Origin: Gossypium raimondii
Taxonomy: Eukaryota; Streptophyta; Magnoliopsida; Malvales; Malvaceae
NCBI RefSeq assembly: GCF_025698545.1
Contig: NC_068569.1
Span: 6,820,001 to 6,884,000, forward strand
DNA length: 64,000 nucleotides
Direction: 5' to 3'
This document shows, one piece after another, positions 11,442 through 24,738 of the stretch. The first letter of the stretch is position 1. Every line of letters begins with the position of its first letter. The notes under the pieces are model-generated. The model ran no database searches. It saw only the letters and a list, made by a program, of their open reading frames with translations, and was not told where the DNA came from. A program made the position numbers and the translations under genes.

Positions 11442-13229
11442 AATATGGAGTTCGGATGTCTTTGATGTTTGTGCAGTACTTGTATCTAAATCTAAACCTT
11501 GTTTAATATATTTTGTTTTAAATTTCCAGTCGCTACTTTATTTTTCTTCTTCTAGCCAAAAACATTAATATTACTTGGTTTTTTGTCAGTATAACTATGT
11601 AACTCCACATTTAATAACGGTTGACTTCTTTCTTTTCCCGTCAAAGCATTGTAGTGGAAGATTTTGTAAATTGACTCCAACTCTTCTTTTCCTGAGCCCT
11701 TGCTTATGGATTCTATTAACCTTTTCATGTGATGTCACTTTAGCTTCATTCTGATCTAACTTGGATATGAGAGAAATGAATTGACCTGCATGCAGTTCAA
11801 AGAAATATAAGAATTTTAATATCGGAGAACACTTCCCCAGGTTTCCCAACTCAAATGTTGTCTGAATTTGGCCATTAAACTGAATTATGTTTTTTCTTGA
11901 CGTTAGATTGATTTTGACGGAAGCCTTGGAAGGTGTTTTTCCTTTTCAGTTCTACGATCTGTTTGCCTAGCTTTTCGGCATGGAAAAAGAGGTGGGTCGG
12001 GTCCCGGTTATCCACTTCAAAGTTAGCTTCAGTACTTGATCATACCAGAAAAGTTATGGGAACATTGAGCTCGGACAGGCCCAAATAAAAAACCCATTTA
12101 GTCGCTTTCAGGCCAGCTGAGGCTAAAATATAGGTGTAATAACCTAATCCATCGTTTTCAAGTTCAAACGATTCAAATGTTTATTTTCATACTCACGTTG
12201 GACTCATTTACTTAATTTTTTCTAAACAAGATGGTATCTTTTGTTACAACTTTGGAGGTCCATCTCAGTAACCAATACTTTCTAGAAAACTCAGATGGGT
12301 CCAAATGAATTGATTAATGGTTCCCTTTATATAAAACATTGCTCTTTAAGTGTAGGACCAAGAGAAATCAAAAGAATGCGGAACGCAGGTGTAGCCAAGT
12401 ACTGGGCCACTTCTTTCTGCCATGGTTCTTGTCTTCAACTTTGAATGGACTCCATGATTGGAGCACATTAACATTTCATCATCACAGTTTGGTTATGGAG
12501 TTTTTGAGAATTTGATATTTGTTTATTGAAGATTTTGATATTAATTAATCACTCCTTGAATTGGAATTCCCTGCAGAAACGTAAGGAATTTTACTGCCAA
12601 AAAAAAAAATTGCCTTCAGGATGAAACCACTTAAAATTTAAGGTTACAGAAGCATAGCAGATCGTACAATCTACATTAGCAATTTTGTTGAGCTCAAGAT
12701 TTAGTATAAATGATTTAAGAGAAATTATTTTATAAATTGAAAATTGAATCCCAATACAAGAAACCCTACTTCGCCAAGTTAATTTGTAGAGCAATTTGGT
12801 TCTGGGTATGAATCCCAGTTGACTTTCTGAAGTTATTAAAAATGGTGGAAAAGAAAATTCTGATCTCTTATTCAAACACAGAATTTACATTACATTCTCA
12901 GATACACAAGTTAAATTCTAATTTAACACAGCAGAAATAATCTATCAAAGCTTCACAGCAATCTCCATGATCAAATGGTTAATTTAAGCTGTAAACCTTT
13001 TTTTGGTCACAGGCAGAAAGGTACAAAAACCTGTTAAAAAAACAAAATCACCATAAATTAACCACCACCATCATCATCATCGTCACCAACGTCACTGCAT
13101 CTCACGATATTTTCATTACCCCAGTCCTCAAGTAATTAAATACGAGTGAAAACTATATAAAAAATTGAAAATCAAGGTTAGGAAAAATAAAAAAGTGCAT
13201 AAAAAGATTACATACATACGATCTCACGC
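11442..13229. other. Intergenic spacer between convergent genes
   Basis: Lies between the end of the receptor kinase pseudogene and the stop of the minus-strand zinc-finger gene. The right few hundred bases are probably that gene's 3' untranslated region. Short frames here show no recognisable domains, and no bounded repeat was found. Confidence 0.4.
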
Positions 13230-14426
13230 TTAAACAGTGTACACAATGACAAAGCAAGGCAGCACCGCCCTTGGATTGAAAACCAACAGCTCTTCCTCAT
13301 CAAGCTTGGTATATGCGCCACTCCCTCCTCCCCTTCCGATCACCGAATCAAACCCACCATCTTCCTTGTCTATTTCTTCCCCTTCTGATCCAACCCGACC
13401 CGCCACCACCCGACACACAAGCATGGCCCGTTTCACGTTCATGAACTTGAACTCTTCCTCTACATCCTCGGGGATCGCCATGTGCGCTCTCCAGCTCGTC
13501 GATAGCGTGGAGATTCCATCCATCTTGGGTGAAAAACCAGACTTAATTATCCCACAAATGCTGCAGTATTGTTGATTGCAAATGCTTGAACTCCCGTTAA
13601 GTCCCAAATCACACGTGAAAGTTGAGCAATTAAATCTCAACAGCTCGTTCCCATCAGCTATGCACCTCTCGTCTCGCCTCCCCATCGCACCGTTTCTAGC
13701 GGCTTTCGCTTTGACAACCTCTCTGTATTCTTCGAACTTGGTTAGAATTTTTGGGCTGTTATGGATCTTCAAAATACGGTGGATTTCAGGGCTCTTAACT
13801 TTGTCGGTCCAACCGGTTTTGAATATGATCCGAACTATGTTGTTACCTGAATCGCCATCAACGAGTTCGGATACGGCGTGTTTGGTTGCTTGGTGTTGTT
13901 CGAGCAAATGGGATTTCTGAAAAATCTCGCCGCAAGCTGTGCATGGGAAGATATCGTTACGTAGAGGGAAAAACGGGTAGTCGGATGAGATACCGGATTC
14001 TGGACAAGACCCGGATTGTATTTGAGAACGTGGGGGAGGGCTGTCTGATAGGTGAGTTTCAGGTGGATTGATCATGGACATGGAGACAAGGGAATGTTGG
14101 GAGTTTCTTGCAGAGGTTAACGCCGGTGTGGTTGCTGATGTTGGAGGGTGTGCGGCCTGGATGGTGTTTATGCAGTTGGCTTTAGAAGAAAAAATGCGTT
14201 TGAGAAAAGTCCATGTGGAGGAAAGAGCTTTGCGGTGTTTGTGAGAGTTAGGAGAAAGAGGTGAGGATTTGCGTTTCTTGGTTGCTTTATGGTTGTCTTT
14301 AGCGGCGGTGAAAACGAAGCAACCAAGGTGGAGAAGAAGGATGAAAAGAGAAAGGAACTTATTGAAGAATGACCCAATATTGGCTTTCGCCATTGATAGA
14401 CGCACAATCAGAGAGCTTGATAACAA
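13230..14426 (-). CDS. C2H2 zinc-finger protein with C-terminal PARP-like region
   Basis: Intronless frame of 398 codons; a second ATG at codon 12 (14393) may be the true start, since the segment after it (FFNKFLSLFILLLHLGCFVF) is the natural N-terminus of a hydrophobic anchor or signal-like stretch. A Ser/Pro/Lys-rich linker follows, then one C2H2 finger with C162, C165, H178 and H183. The C-terminal 200 residues (VRIIFKTGW, EIHRILKIHN, WRAHMAIPEDVEEEF, NPRAVLPCFVIVY) match a plant family of single-finger proteins whose C-terminal fold resembles PARP catalytic domains. I recall At2g29660 as a relative. Biochemical function is unknown; I see no classical PARP catalytic triad. Gene order agrees with the neighbouring OTP81 and Josephin genes. 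Confidence 0.8.
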   Translation of the reverse strand: MLSSSLIVRLSMAKANIGSFFNKFLSLFILLLHLGCFVFTAAKDNHKATKKRKSSPLSPNSHKHRKALSSTWTFLKRIFSSKANCINTIQAAHPPTSATTPALTSARNSQHSLVSMSMINPPETHLSDSPPPRSQIQSGSCPESGISSDYPFFPLRNDIFPCTACGEIFQKSHLLEQHQATKHAVSELVDGDSGNNIVRIIFKTGWTDKVKSPEIHRILKIHNSPKILTKFEEYREVVKAKAARNGAMGRRDERCIADGNELLRFNCSTFTCDLGLNGSSSICNQQYCSICGIIKSGFSPKMDGISTLSTSWRAHMAIPEDVEEEFKFMNVKRAMLVCRVVAGRVGSEGEEIDKEDGGFDSVIGRGGGSGAYTKLDEEELLVFNPRAVLPCFVIVYTV

Positions 14427-14655
14427 GGTGAGATAGCTTTGTGGTTCAAGTGTTCAGGCCATCAAGCAGTCAATTGCGTTGGCGAGAGAGAAAGAGAGGT
14501 GTTGGAGGGAATGATGGAAGGGAAAAGGAAAGGAAAGGGAAAGGGAGAAGATGATTTTGTAAGAGTGGGGGCATAGAAGAATAAAGTTGTAGAAGTAGGT
14601 GTAACGCAACTTCATGCCACATTCCCATATGCCCTCTCCTCCTCTACTTTCCATA

Positions 14656-14664
14656 TCTTTATAA
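14656..14664 (-). promoter_or_regulatory. Possible TATA box of the zinc-finger gene
   Basis: On the minus strand this reads CTTATAAAG, about 230-270 bases upstream of the two candidate start codons. The position is plausible for a plant leader of about 200 bases. No transcript evidence is available. Confidence 0.3.
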
Positions 14665-17032
14665 GATAATATTCTTATAATTTCTTACTTGTTTCACTCT
14701 AAATGTAGTTATCAGATTTCTTTATTTGATGACTAATTAATTTTTATATTTAATATATAATTTTTTGTTTTACAAATCCTCTCAACTATTGATAAATTTT
14801 TGTGTTTGACCAATAACTTAATTAGGAGTCTAAAATGTTAAATTCGCAAGTATTTAACAAAGTAATTACTATATTGGTGAATAAATTGAAATTCCATGTT
14901 AGCTAATAAGCTTATACTATATTAAAGCAATTTTGAAATTAAGAAGAACTCAAAGTTGATTAACTAATAAGCTTATACTGGTTCAAGATTAATTTTCCCA
15001 TTAGAATAATTAATTAATTATTTGTCTTCTGCTCATTGTGGCCATGGGCCATCAACCGACATTTGTACAACAAAAGCTCTAATTTCATGAAATTATTATT
15101 TAAATAATCCTGTAAAAATATTACGTAAGAATCGACTACTTATAATTGTATTTATATTTAAATTTGTAATCATTTTCTCGAAAAAATAAGCGTTTAAATC
15201 TCCTCAAACCCATAAACTGTATACATTCATATCAATCTCAATCATATTGTATCATCTCAAATATTTTTAAAAATACTAGTTAAATAAATAGCTTTATTAG
15301 ACCTAAATAAATTAATAATTTCCAACAATAATCCTCTTCCCTGATTTGATGCTCCTTATGTGCCCCTCCAATATCTTTTTGACACGTAGATTCTATTTTT
15401 TGTAACCTTAACTGAGCTTTTGATATTAGTGTTATCCGTTTACAAAGTTGAAATGATCAAAATTTAAATCCTTTCTCTTCTTCTCGCTACAGTCGAAAAA
15501 AAATTTTAAACTACAGCTCTAAATAAAAAAAATTAATGCCTTAAACACGTCAAACCTTCACAAAATCACAAATTGCGACCAAAATATTAGCAGGAAATTA
15601 TGAATTTCTTTTGCATGTGGTGGGCGGCTCTTGATTAAACTTTACCAGTTAATTCATGCAAAAAAGATTGAAAATTTCTGGTCATGACATAGACGTGCCT
15701 CATCACGTGCTTGCATTCAGATTTTTCAATTTTTCATATTTATGTTGTTTTTATTACTTTTTTTTAGTATTTTATTTTTATATTATATCTATTTGTATGT
15801 TCAACCACCAATTTTGATATATTTTAAAAATATATATAGTATTTACTTTTATATATATATACACAAATATGATTTGATTGGGGGCTTGAGGACTGTTTTC
15901 ATATAAATTATTGAATATGCATTGCGTAGTAGGCGGAGGAAACGGTGAATTGGTCCGGCCCTTGGAAGAATCCAAAGTTATTCACTGCTGCGTTATATAA
16001 CTTTTGATGTTTGATTTGCGCTTTGAACATTTTCTGAACAACTTTAACACATGATTTTGTCTAATTCTTCCTCCTTATCCTTCATGTCTTTTCAACATTA
16101 CCCTGAAACCAATTTTATATGTATAGGACAATAATGGCAGTTGGCATTCTTTTTAAATTCAAGGACAAAATCCCATTGGGGAAAAACCCCATAAAATAAT
16201 ATTCAAAAACATTTTTATTTTAATATTTATAAAAATAACTCAGTTAAATGTAAATAAAATTCAGAACTTGACTCAGATTCCACAATCCAGATATCACGAC
16301 AATCTAAGATATTGGAATCTGATATAGACGGTAAAAAGATAATGATTCTTTTCTTCAACCAAACTTAAAATCAATCTTGGAGAGAAAATAGGTTTTCTTT
16401 TGTTAATAAGAAATTGAATTTTTATAGTTTGAGATTGATAAAATAATACACATTTCTCATGATTTTAGTTTTAAAAATAAAATATTTGATTTTTTTCTTT
16501 CTCATGATAATTTTATATCAAAAGTAATTATACCGCCAAGCATCTTAATTAATTTCTCTAATTTTGCTTCAGAATCTTCTCTACGCTAAGCTGGAAACCT
16601 GAAAGAAATAGTACGTAAAATATTATCCACGGTGGTGATAGTGATGATGAGGATGATGTGGGCCACATGATCTTCCATGGACAATTATATTTGGAAAACA
16701 AATAAAGATCATTATTTTACGCTATATCTTACGTGTCAATAGGAAACAATTTTATCTACGAGCCTTATATTTCACTTGATTTTCAACTTTAAAAATTAAG
16801 AAATTAATCTATAACCCGCCCCATAACATGAAACGTGAGATAAAATTCTGGTGCAGTAAAATATTTTCAATTTTTAAAATAAATTTTCAATTTTTCTTAA
16901 ATTAAAAATAATTAACAAAATTACCTTTACAATAAATCCCGGCATATGGCCCACGATTCGTTCTAGATGAGTTTAAAATTAATTTTTTAAAATATAATAA
17001 TTAATAGTAATTGTTTTAAAATTCTAAAAAAT

Positions 17033-17308
17033 TGAAAAACAATAATTTTATTAAATTTATATATATTCCAATAATTTTATATTGTATATATAAAATTAAA
17101 ATAATTTTAATAATAATTTGTATATAAAAATTCAAATTGAAAATTGAAATTCAAATATAATTCTTTAAATTGAAATCTTGAATTAATAATTTTATATTCG
17201 AATTTTGTATATATAAATTATTATTAAAATCATTAATAAAAATATTGGAATTTTTATACATGATATAAAAATATATGAATATATATATTTATAAAATTAT
17301 TGAATTTT
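17033..17308. repeat. Imperfect AT-rich foldback (MITE-like)
   Basis: The two halves are near reverse complements: 17101-17133 (ATAATTTTAATAATAATTTG onward) pairs with about 17200-17232, and CAATAATTTTAT near 17040 pairs with the segment ending about 17303. The arms are roughly 110-120 bases with a short loop. Ends and target duplication could not be defined, so it may be a MITE or a simple AT palindrome. Confidence 0.5.
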
Positions 17309-20300
17309 TTCACTTTTATATTTTCTTAAGAGTTTTTGACATATAAGCTTATTTTTAAAAAATTGAAGTTATCAACATCATCTTTAAGGTTTGAATATTA
17401 AAACTTAATTGTAAATTTTATAAACTAACATTGCATCGTCTCAATTTATGAATTCGAGATTTAGGATGATGTATAAAAGTCACGTGAATTTTCTATTTTA
17501 AATTAACTTATTTTTGTCGCATAAAATAAGTTGGACATAAATCATTAACGGCGTAATTATCCTTATTTTTCATTTTCGAAATTAATAAATCAATTATATT
17601 ACTATATTTTTAGAAGGATCAAATTGTTATTTTTGATATGAAGAGAGACTTGAGAGTCATTTTCCCTATTATATTCTTGTTACCAAAGTGGGTTCCGTAT
17701 GAAATTTTCTTTTTGGACATAGTGTGCCATATGATCTCTTTGGCCGATACAATTCTCTGATGATCCATGTCCCGTCCTCAAGTTCATTTTCTATTACTGA
17801 ATAAAATTTAACGGTTAATTAATTATCACTTGTCGGCACCCGTACCTTTTATGAATAAAATTTTAAAAATTAAAATATATAATATTGCAACTATTATTAA
17901 TATATATAAGGGGAAGTTAAAAAAAATTAGGAGGTGGAAATTAAATTATATATTTTTATAATAGTAAAAATGTAATTTCATCATTTTAATAATTTATATA
18001 TTTATAGCTTTTAAAATATTAAATTAAATCTTATTACTTTTAGAAATCAAAATATAATTTTATAAATTATAGATGAAGTGCCTAACTTTGCCAAGAGTTA
18101 AAATACAATATAATTATACTACAAACTCTTACCCGTTTTAAGTCGGGAAAACTGATTGAGAAAAGGGATAATTTTACTTTGTTTATATTTTGACAAATTA
18201 ATGTAGTAAATTGCGTAATAAAATGAGCCGGCATGATTGGTTGAACTAACGTCAAGCAAAAATAATATTTCTTCAAGTGAATTAATTTGATAAGATTAAA
18301 GGATGGCTCTGGATTAAAAATATACAAAAGAGAAAAGAATGTGGAATTTTCTTTTCATTTGTCCACCTTCAATGCATTTTCTTGAGCATGGTGTTTGTGC
18401 TCAAGATCCCATGACTAACAATAGAGGTCACCCAATTCATTATTATTATTAATTGTATAAACTCATTGAAATGGAAAGCTTTTGAGATGAGCTTCAAATA
18501 TTTATTAAGCATTTTTAGGAAAAAATTAAAATTAATTGAATGGAAAAAGTAAGGAATCTTTCTCTCCAGTCTCTAATCCTGTGGTTGGGTAACACATGGG
18601 GTTGGCATTAAATGCCTAATTGTCCATCACCTTTCGACCCCCCTTAAAAAAATGATTTTAATTTTAAAATTTTAAATTTTTAAAACTATTAGTTATATAA
18701 TAATGTTATACCTAAGGATAAAATTCAAGAACTACATAGCAGGTATAGCATTATTGTGGTATAGCATTATTTCAACCGCACAGGTCAAGAGTCAAGACTG
18801 ATGCACGGACACCCTATTAAAACTTGCAAGCTTTTCGATTAAGGACAAAAGACATTAGTCAATTTCCATGTACCCATAACCTAGCGTCATGCTTTGCGCA
18901 TAGTTTTAGCTCGAAGGTAGCTCCACACCATTCTTCAAGTCAGGTATAAAAAGTTAGATATTCTTTTAATTTTATCATCTTCTCTATTCTTCATCGAATT
19001 AAATATCGTAAAATTATTGAAGACTCAATTACAATTTTTAAGCTCATTTAATTCACCTCCAATTTATATCTATCTCTAAAAGATGTAAATGCATAACAAT
19101 CTTACATGCATTAAATAGAATAAGTTAAAACATCAAATGGTTGCATTTATAATACATATTTTTTAAATAAAATAGTTGTATTTATAAGTTTGGGGTTATA
19201 TGATAAAAGTTAATCTTTTTCTTTGTTGTTAAACTTTTTTATTGAATTTGGTGCTACTCTCAGTTGATGAAATGACAATAATATCTAAATAATTACATTT
19301 TCAAAAATAATTTAAGAGTAATTATATAATATTTTATATTTAATCGTTTATTTTTAAAATATCTGTCTAAAACTACCCACTGTCGTATAATCTATAGTCA
19401 ATAATACTCTCTTTTTTAGCCATCATTATTTAAAGAATATATAAATTATATAAGAAATAATTTTACCCCGTGTATTAAATTCAGTTTTAAATATAAAATC
19501 TTAAATTTTGAAGTTTTAAGTATATATGAATTTAATTTAATAATAATTAAAAAATTTCAGATATTTATTTCATACATCATATAACCCTATTTCTAACTTC
19601 TAATATTATATAAAAATGAATTTAATAAATTTAATGAAGAGTCCCTTGCGGGTGATATGATGGAGTATTAGTTTCATTTATATCATTGCATGAGCTTTAA
19701 TGACTTGAATAATACAATATACTTAGTGCAGCTTTTGAAGGTGGGTAGTTTTGCTGGTACTGTTTGATGCCAATGACCCACAAAGGGAGGGTCTGCCTTG
19801 CTGTGCTCTGGGTCTATGAATATTAATCAATATACATACTTATATACATTATTGTAAATTTAAATTGGTTTTATATAATCCTATAATTTTCTATAGATTT
19901 ATATTTATTAAATTAGATCATCGGATTTTATGTCTATTTAAAAATTGGAGCAAACTAACCATGTTTAACTATTTATTTAAAATATAAAAAAAAACAACCG
20001 ATCAGTATATTGAAAAAAAAACATTAGGTTGGTTAAAAATGTATATGTGTGCAATTTATATCAATAAATGCAAAGAGAAATATAAATGATCCTATAAATT
20101 TATATAAAATTAATAGAATGGATGGATATAATGTATGAAGATGATAAGCAAGGAAGAATTAGAGAAGTAAGAGTGTTGAAAGGTTGAATAATTGTGGTGG
20201 GATCAGCTAAAGAGCTATGAGTGTAGGTTTTTGGCTCTTTTTTAACTAATGAAGCTGCCTTTCTCCTTTTTCTTTAATGCCAACTTTCATTGCCATCTTT

Positions 20301-20680
20301 TTTGGTTGATAGCTAAATAATCAGTCAACTAAGAAGGCTATGGACAAATTGTAAATTTCAACTGAAACTCGTTTTACAGCATATCATCAAGGTAATTATT
20401 ATCCTAGCATCACTTGTAGCTCTTACTCCATTAAGTGAACCGCTTCCAACCACTTTGTTATTTTTTTGTATACAATCACTGTGTAGAATTGTTATTTTGT
20501 ATCCACAATGTCTAATATTAGATTCTCCTTGAAAACTTGAAAGAATATTTATTATCCTATCCACTATTAATGAAGTAAAAGAAAAATCTACAAGTGATTA
20601 AAAATAATGTCACCCGTTATTGTATATCGTATTATTTATTAATTATCTTAAATATAATTTAGACTTAATTTCATTACTTC

Positions 20681-20796
20681 TTAAAAGTGCTTTTGATTTA
20701 ATAAGTATTTTTGAACAAAAGTTAAAATTTTCTGCTTCAGTTTTTAGTTAAAAAAATGCTTTTGTAAAATAATTTTTATACCAAAAACACTTTTAA
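20681..20796. repeat. Small foldback with AAAAGTGCTTTTG-type arms
   Basis: TTAAAAGTGCTTTTG at 20681-20695 is the near reverse complement of CAAAAACACTTTTAA at 20782-20796. The short AT-rich loop suggests a MITE-like relic of a kind often seen in plant intergenic DNA. Target duplication was not identified. Confidence 0.4.
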
Positions 20797-21509
20797 AAAA
20801 CTCAAAAGCTTTTATATCAAAAAAAATGCGCTAAACGCATGTATTAGCCCAAAACAGCAAAGTCTTAAAACATAATGGATTTTATTCTTAAATCTGAATC
20901 AGACTCATTAGCCCACCAGGGTTTCCCATGACGGACCTCAGTTCATTGAACTTCATACAGCCCAATTCAAGTATAAGGAGATGGGAAAAGAAAAAGTAAC
21001 AAGGATTTTTGTAAAAAAATAATTATGAAGTTTTTTTTTTTAATTCTATAGCATAAATTATAATAATCCTATAAAATCGGTGGTTTACACTTTACACCAA
21101 ACATATCAATTAAAAACAATGAAATTATTTATAGTTGATATAAATATATATAAATAGATGAACATATTTTGACGTCGATGAAAAGATAAATTTAAAGCTT
21201 CAGATCTCTAGATTTGATGTGAGCTAGTATAACTTTATTGAAATTATTAAATAAGCATATAGACACCCATATCACGTGATATGGAATATAAACATATAAC
21301 AAATACATTTTACTCTTTTGAATGACAACTTAGTGTACTCTTAAGCTACCGCATCCAATAATTTCAACACTCAAACAAATATTCTATGAAGTTTATGAAA
21401 CTAAAACAAATCAAACTATAATCCCCCAAAATCTGACTTGAAACAACGATCCTCCATGCCTTTCCTTGTATCCCCATAAGAGAAAATACACAGTTGAGAC
21501 AACCCATCT

Positions 21510-23045
21510 CTATGCAAGTGTACGAGGCTGCAAGTAAACTCGGAGGCCGTTCTTCATAAACAGCGTGAGAGACATCTTTTGCTCCACCTTATGTCCGGGA
21601 ACTAGAGAGAGCCGGTAACGCAGCAGCACAGCTGAGGCCACTGACTTCATTTGCAAGTAAGCCAAGTCTTTCCCCAGGCAAGTCCTTGGTCCAGCGTTGA
21701 ATGCCACAAACTTGTAGCTATCCTTTGGTGGATCGAATTTGTCACCTTCTGGTGATAGCCACCTTTCAGGCCTAAACTCCATGCATGCTTCTCCCCATAT
21801 AGTCTTCATTCTTCCGACTGAATATATGGAATAAGTCACCGTTGAGAAGGCCGGCACGAATGTGCCGTCGGGTAAGACATCGTCTTCGACTACGTACTTG
21901 AAGTCCTGGGGAACTGAGGGGTATAAACGTAGTGTTTCAGTTAATGCTGCTTTCAGATATATCAATCTGTCGGCTTCGTCAAAAGCCAAAGGCTCTTCAA
22001 CCCATTTCTTGGGATCTGGACCACGTGTGTCACGAAGAACCGTTGATATTTCGTTGATGATCTTTTGTTCAATCTCTGGGTGGTTCATGATGAGCCAGAA
22101 GAACCAGCTGAGGGCTACGGAAGAGGTGTCCCTTCCGGCGAGGACGAAGTTCAGAGCAATGCGTTGGAGAACATCGCTTGTAAAGAGGTTGCCTTTAACG
22201 TCTCTTTTCTTCATGAAACGGGATAGTAGATCATCTGATGGAGTTTGTTTTCGTGCTTCAATGGCACCGTTCATGTAGTCTTCGACGATTTGGAGGCTAC
22301 TCTTCAATCTTTTCTCAGCCCCGATCCCCAAAAACTTCTCCAATCTCCATAGAAAACCAGGGTAAAGAAGCCTATATAGAGTCGTTTCAGTGGCAGAGTC
22401 GAAAGCGATAGCAAATGTATTTTCAGGCAAGTCAGGAGACAGTGTCTGTGGATCCTTACCGAAGGTAAGGCCACAAATGTTGTCAAACGTTAAGCGAAGC
22501 AACAAATCTTGCAAGTCCACTGATTCCTTCTCATTGGCTGCTTTGTCCAAAATACACCATAGCCGGTTCTTGATGGACCTATTCACCCACCGAGCCATAG
22601 CTTGCCTGAGTGTCCTGGTTGTGAACTCAAGTGCTGCTGTTTTCCTTTGAATAAGCCACGTCTCTCCATCACTATTGAAGATCCCTTGCCCCAAAAGATC
22701 ATGAAACGCAGCTTGCCAATGAGGCCCTTTCGGGTAATTATCAAACCGCGTCCGAAGAATGTGCTCGATGTTTTTGGGGTGACAAGTGACGGTATAGAAC
22801 CCTTGCTTGCGAGCCAGGAAAGGAAGAGCAATGGTGCATGTTTGATAGGTTGCTGAACCACCAGTGGCTCGAAGGTTACTAGCAATCCAATCATGGATTC
22901 TCCTCCGGTTCATGAAAAGAAGCGGTAGGCTACCGACCAGAGGCCATACTCTTGGACCGGTTAATTTCCTGGCTAGGAAATGGAACCAGATTGAGTAAGC
23001 AAATATTGCAGCAGCCAAGCTGAAGACTAATTGAAGGGTTTCCAT
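21510..23045 (-). CDS. CYP86A1: CYP86A1-like cytochrome P450, fatty acid omega-hydroxylase
   Basis: Intronless frame of 511 codons with all P450 landmarks: N-terminal ER anchor (about residues 5-25), proline hinge [13 protein letters not shown]-helix AGRDTS near 305, ExxR as ETLR near 368, PERW, and the haem loop [10 protein letters not shown] with Cys456. Long identical blocks with Arabidopsis CYP86A1/HORST as I recall it ([49 protein letters not shown]) place it in CYP86A, closest to A1. Family knowledge: CYP86A1 hydroxylates the omega carbon of long-chain fatty acids in the ER for root suberin. Substrate here is inferred. A TATA box lies 47 bases upstream of the ATG. No disruption seen. 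Confidence 0.92.
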   Translation of the reverse strand: METLQLVFSLAAAIFAYSIWFHFLARKLTGPRVWPLVGSLPLLFMNRRRIHDWIASNLRATGGSATYQTCTIALPFLARKQGFYTVTCHPKNIEHILRTRFDNYPKGPHWQAAFHDLLGQGIFNSDGETWLIQRKTAALEFTTRTLRQAMARWVNRSIKNRLWCILDKAANEKESVDLQDLLLRLTFDNICGLTFGKDPQTLSPDLPENTFAIAFDSATETTLYRLLYPGFLWRLEKFLGIGAEKRLKSSLQIVEDYMNGAIEARKQTPSDDLLSRFMKKRDVKGNLFTSDVLQRIALNFVLAGRDTSSVALSWFFWLIMNHPEIEQKIINEISTVLRDTRGPDPKKWVEEPLAFDEADRLIYLKAALTETLRLYPSVPQDFKYVVEDDVLPDGTFVPAFSTVTYSIYSVGRMKTIWGEACMEFRPERWLSPEGDKFDPPKDSYKFVAFNAGPRTCLGKDLAYLQMKSVASAVLLRYRLSLVPGHKVEQKMSLTLFMKNGLRVYLQPRTLA

Positions 23046-24738
23046 GGGGTATTACAGAAACTAATTTTTGAGAGTGACTGATAAGAAAGATGTTATATAT
23101 AAAGTGATGAAAAGGAGAAAAAGATTAGGAAGAGTTGTTAGGAAATTTGAGTCCATTGAAGAGAGGTTTGCTGGTGGGTTGATATGAACTACGTACGTGA
23201 GGTAATTTACACGAAATCCATGCAAAAGGTTTTCAAGTAGGTACCATAGATCAAAGACTTATTACATTTGCAGTCATTAGAATTAAACTAATTTATTCAA
23301 TTCCCATCCGGATGCTTAGCCTTCTGGAAGAAATAATATTGGTACTGGTTTGTTAGAGGATGACAGTGATTTTTTTTATGTAAAAATTTCATTTATTAGT
23401 ATGGATTTTAAAATATACTTTCATTAAATGCATTTATATTCCTCGAATCTAGATGATATAAAGGACTAAGGATGCAATTAAGCCATTGTTTTCCCACAAA
23501 ACAAAAGTTGACAGTTATGACATTACTTTTCTTGGAATTATTCCTGCATTGCTGCCCACCCTAAATTTCCAAAGAAAAAGACGAGTGGTTGGAGATCGTT
23601 TACCCGCACTGAGAAAAATGGGTTTTTGTTCACAAAACCTACACATAAAAGACATAAGCTTATAATATATGTATATTGAAAAGAAAAAGAGAAGGGAAAC
23701 TTTGGGATAAAGAAAAGAAAATCATCTAGGGTTTAAGATATTTTCTCTTTTGCCCTTTTCTTCCTCGAGAAAAAAAGAACTCACCAACCCCTATTGATTT
23801 TCTCCTCCCTTCGGAGTTAGGAATTACAAAATACAAGGGGGAAACTGCAAATAACCCCCAAACGGGCTGTGAGCTTAAAGCCCATTTATGTTTTGGCGAT
23901 GGCCGATGGGATTTCTTTGGACTCCGTTTTTGCTTTGTTTGAAAGAATATTGATTTATATTTGCCTTTTCAGTATATTTAATATTGTCAAACTTCTTAAA
24001 AAAAGATGGGTTAAGTTTAGATTGAATTAAACAGATCCATTTAATTAAAATGTAAATTTAAAAATATAAAATAAAAAGATTTAATACTTTTTAACTATTT
24101 TTAAAAAATATTTACATTTACATATGAGAAAAGAAAATCTTTCTTATCAAAATTGGATGATTGTGCTGTCTCGCAAAAAATAAAAATCTAATCATATTTA
24201 TAATTCGGTGTCGGGTATAATAAAAAGTAGTCATTTTTTATAATTTAATTAATTTTATTTACTTTTTAGAATCTAACGTTGTCTTAAGGTTTACTTTCAT
24301 GGCAATGTAATTCCATGATAAAAGACGAGAAAGTAAATGAGACGTTTTAAAAAATATTAAAACCAAATTAGCCCTATGTTTTAGAAGATCAGTCTATTAA
24401 AAACAAAAATAATTTACCCAACTATTAAAATTTTTATTTTAAACATCCAAATAAAGTTATATAGTTTGAAAGGAAACATGCAGTTTTTCTCTAAATAATA
24501 AAATTATTTTAAAATTTCCATGTCAGCTTTTGTTTTTGGTTCTTTGTTTCAGTTACCCTAAACCACAGGTGTCTTCACTTTTTTTCTTTTCATTTTCTCT
24601 GTTCTTCGGTCAAAAAACTTTTTCAATTCACAGGGAAATTACTGGCAGAGTAGTTTAACCAAACCAATCTGAAAAACAACAAGAAGAAGATCGAAGGAAG
24701 AGAGCAAATCATTTAGCCATTGATTTCGTTGAGGCCCA
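23046..24738. other. Divergent promoter spacer
   Basis: Between the minus-strand P450 gene and a plus-strand small-gene remnant. Apart from the TATA box of the P450 gene and a CT-rich stretch near 24560-24620 likely to be leader of the next gene, no bounded feature was recognised. Confidence 0.4.
23092..23103 (-). promoter_or_regulatory. TATA box of the CYP86A1-like gene
   Basis: On the minus strand this reads CTTTATATATAA, a near-ideal TATA box beginning about 58 bases upstream of the start codon. It implies a very short leader of about 20-25 bases. Confidence 0.65.

Larger units (their letters stand above)
14427..21509. other. Seven-kilobase gene-free AT-rich spacer
   Basis: Long AT-rich stretch with no coding frame beyond chance length. 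It contains an imperfect foldback at 17033-17308, a smaller foldback at 20681-20796 and a short hairpin at 18381-18405 (CTTGAGCA...TGCTCAAG). No tRNA or known conserved microRNA sequence was seen. It probably holds decayed transposon sequence and the distal promoter of the zinc-finger gene. Confidence 0.5.

Noticed and set aside
11595-11849. Minus-strand frame of 84 codons after the receptor kinase pseudogene
   Set aside because: No motif, no start context, and no similarity to any family I know.
14081-14426. Signal peptide of a secreted protein in the zinc-finger gene
   Set aside because: The hydrophobic stretch is real, but the zinc finger and lack of secreted-protein features make secretion doubtful; recorded as a question only.
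20250-20262. TGAAGCTGCC, the first ten bases of plant miR167
   Set aside because: The match stops after ten bases and there is no complementary arm forming a precursor hairpin.
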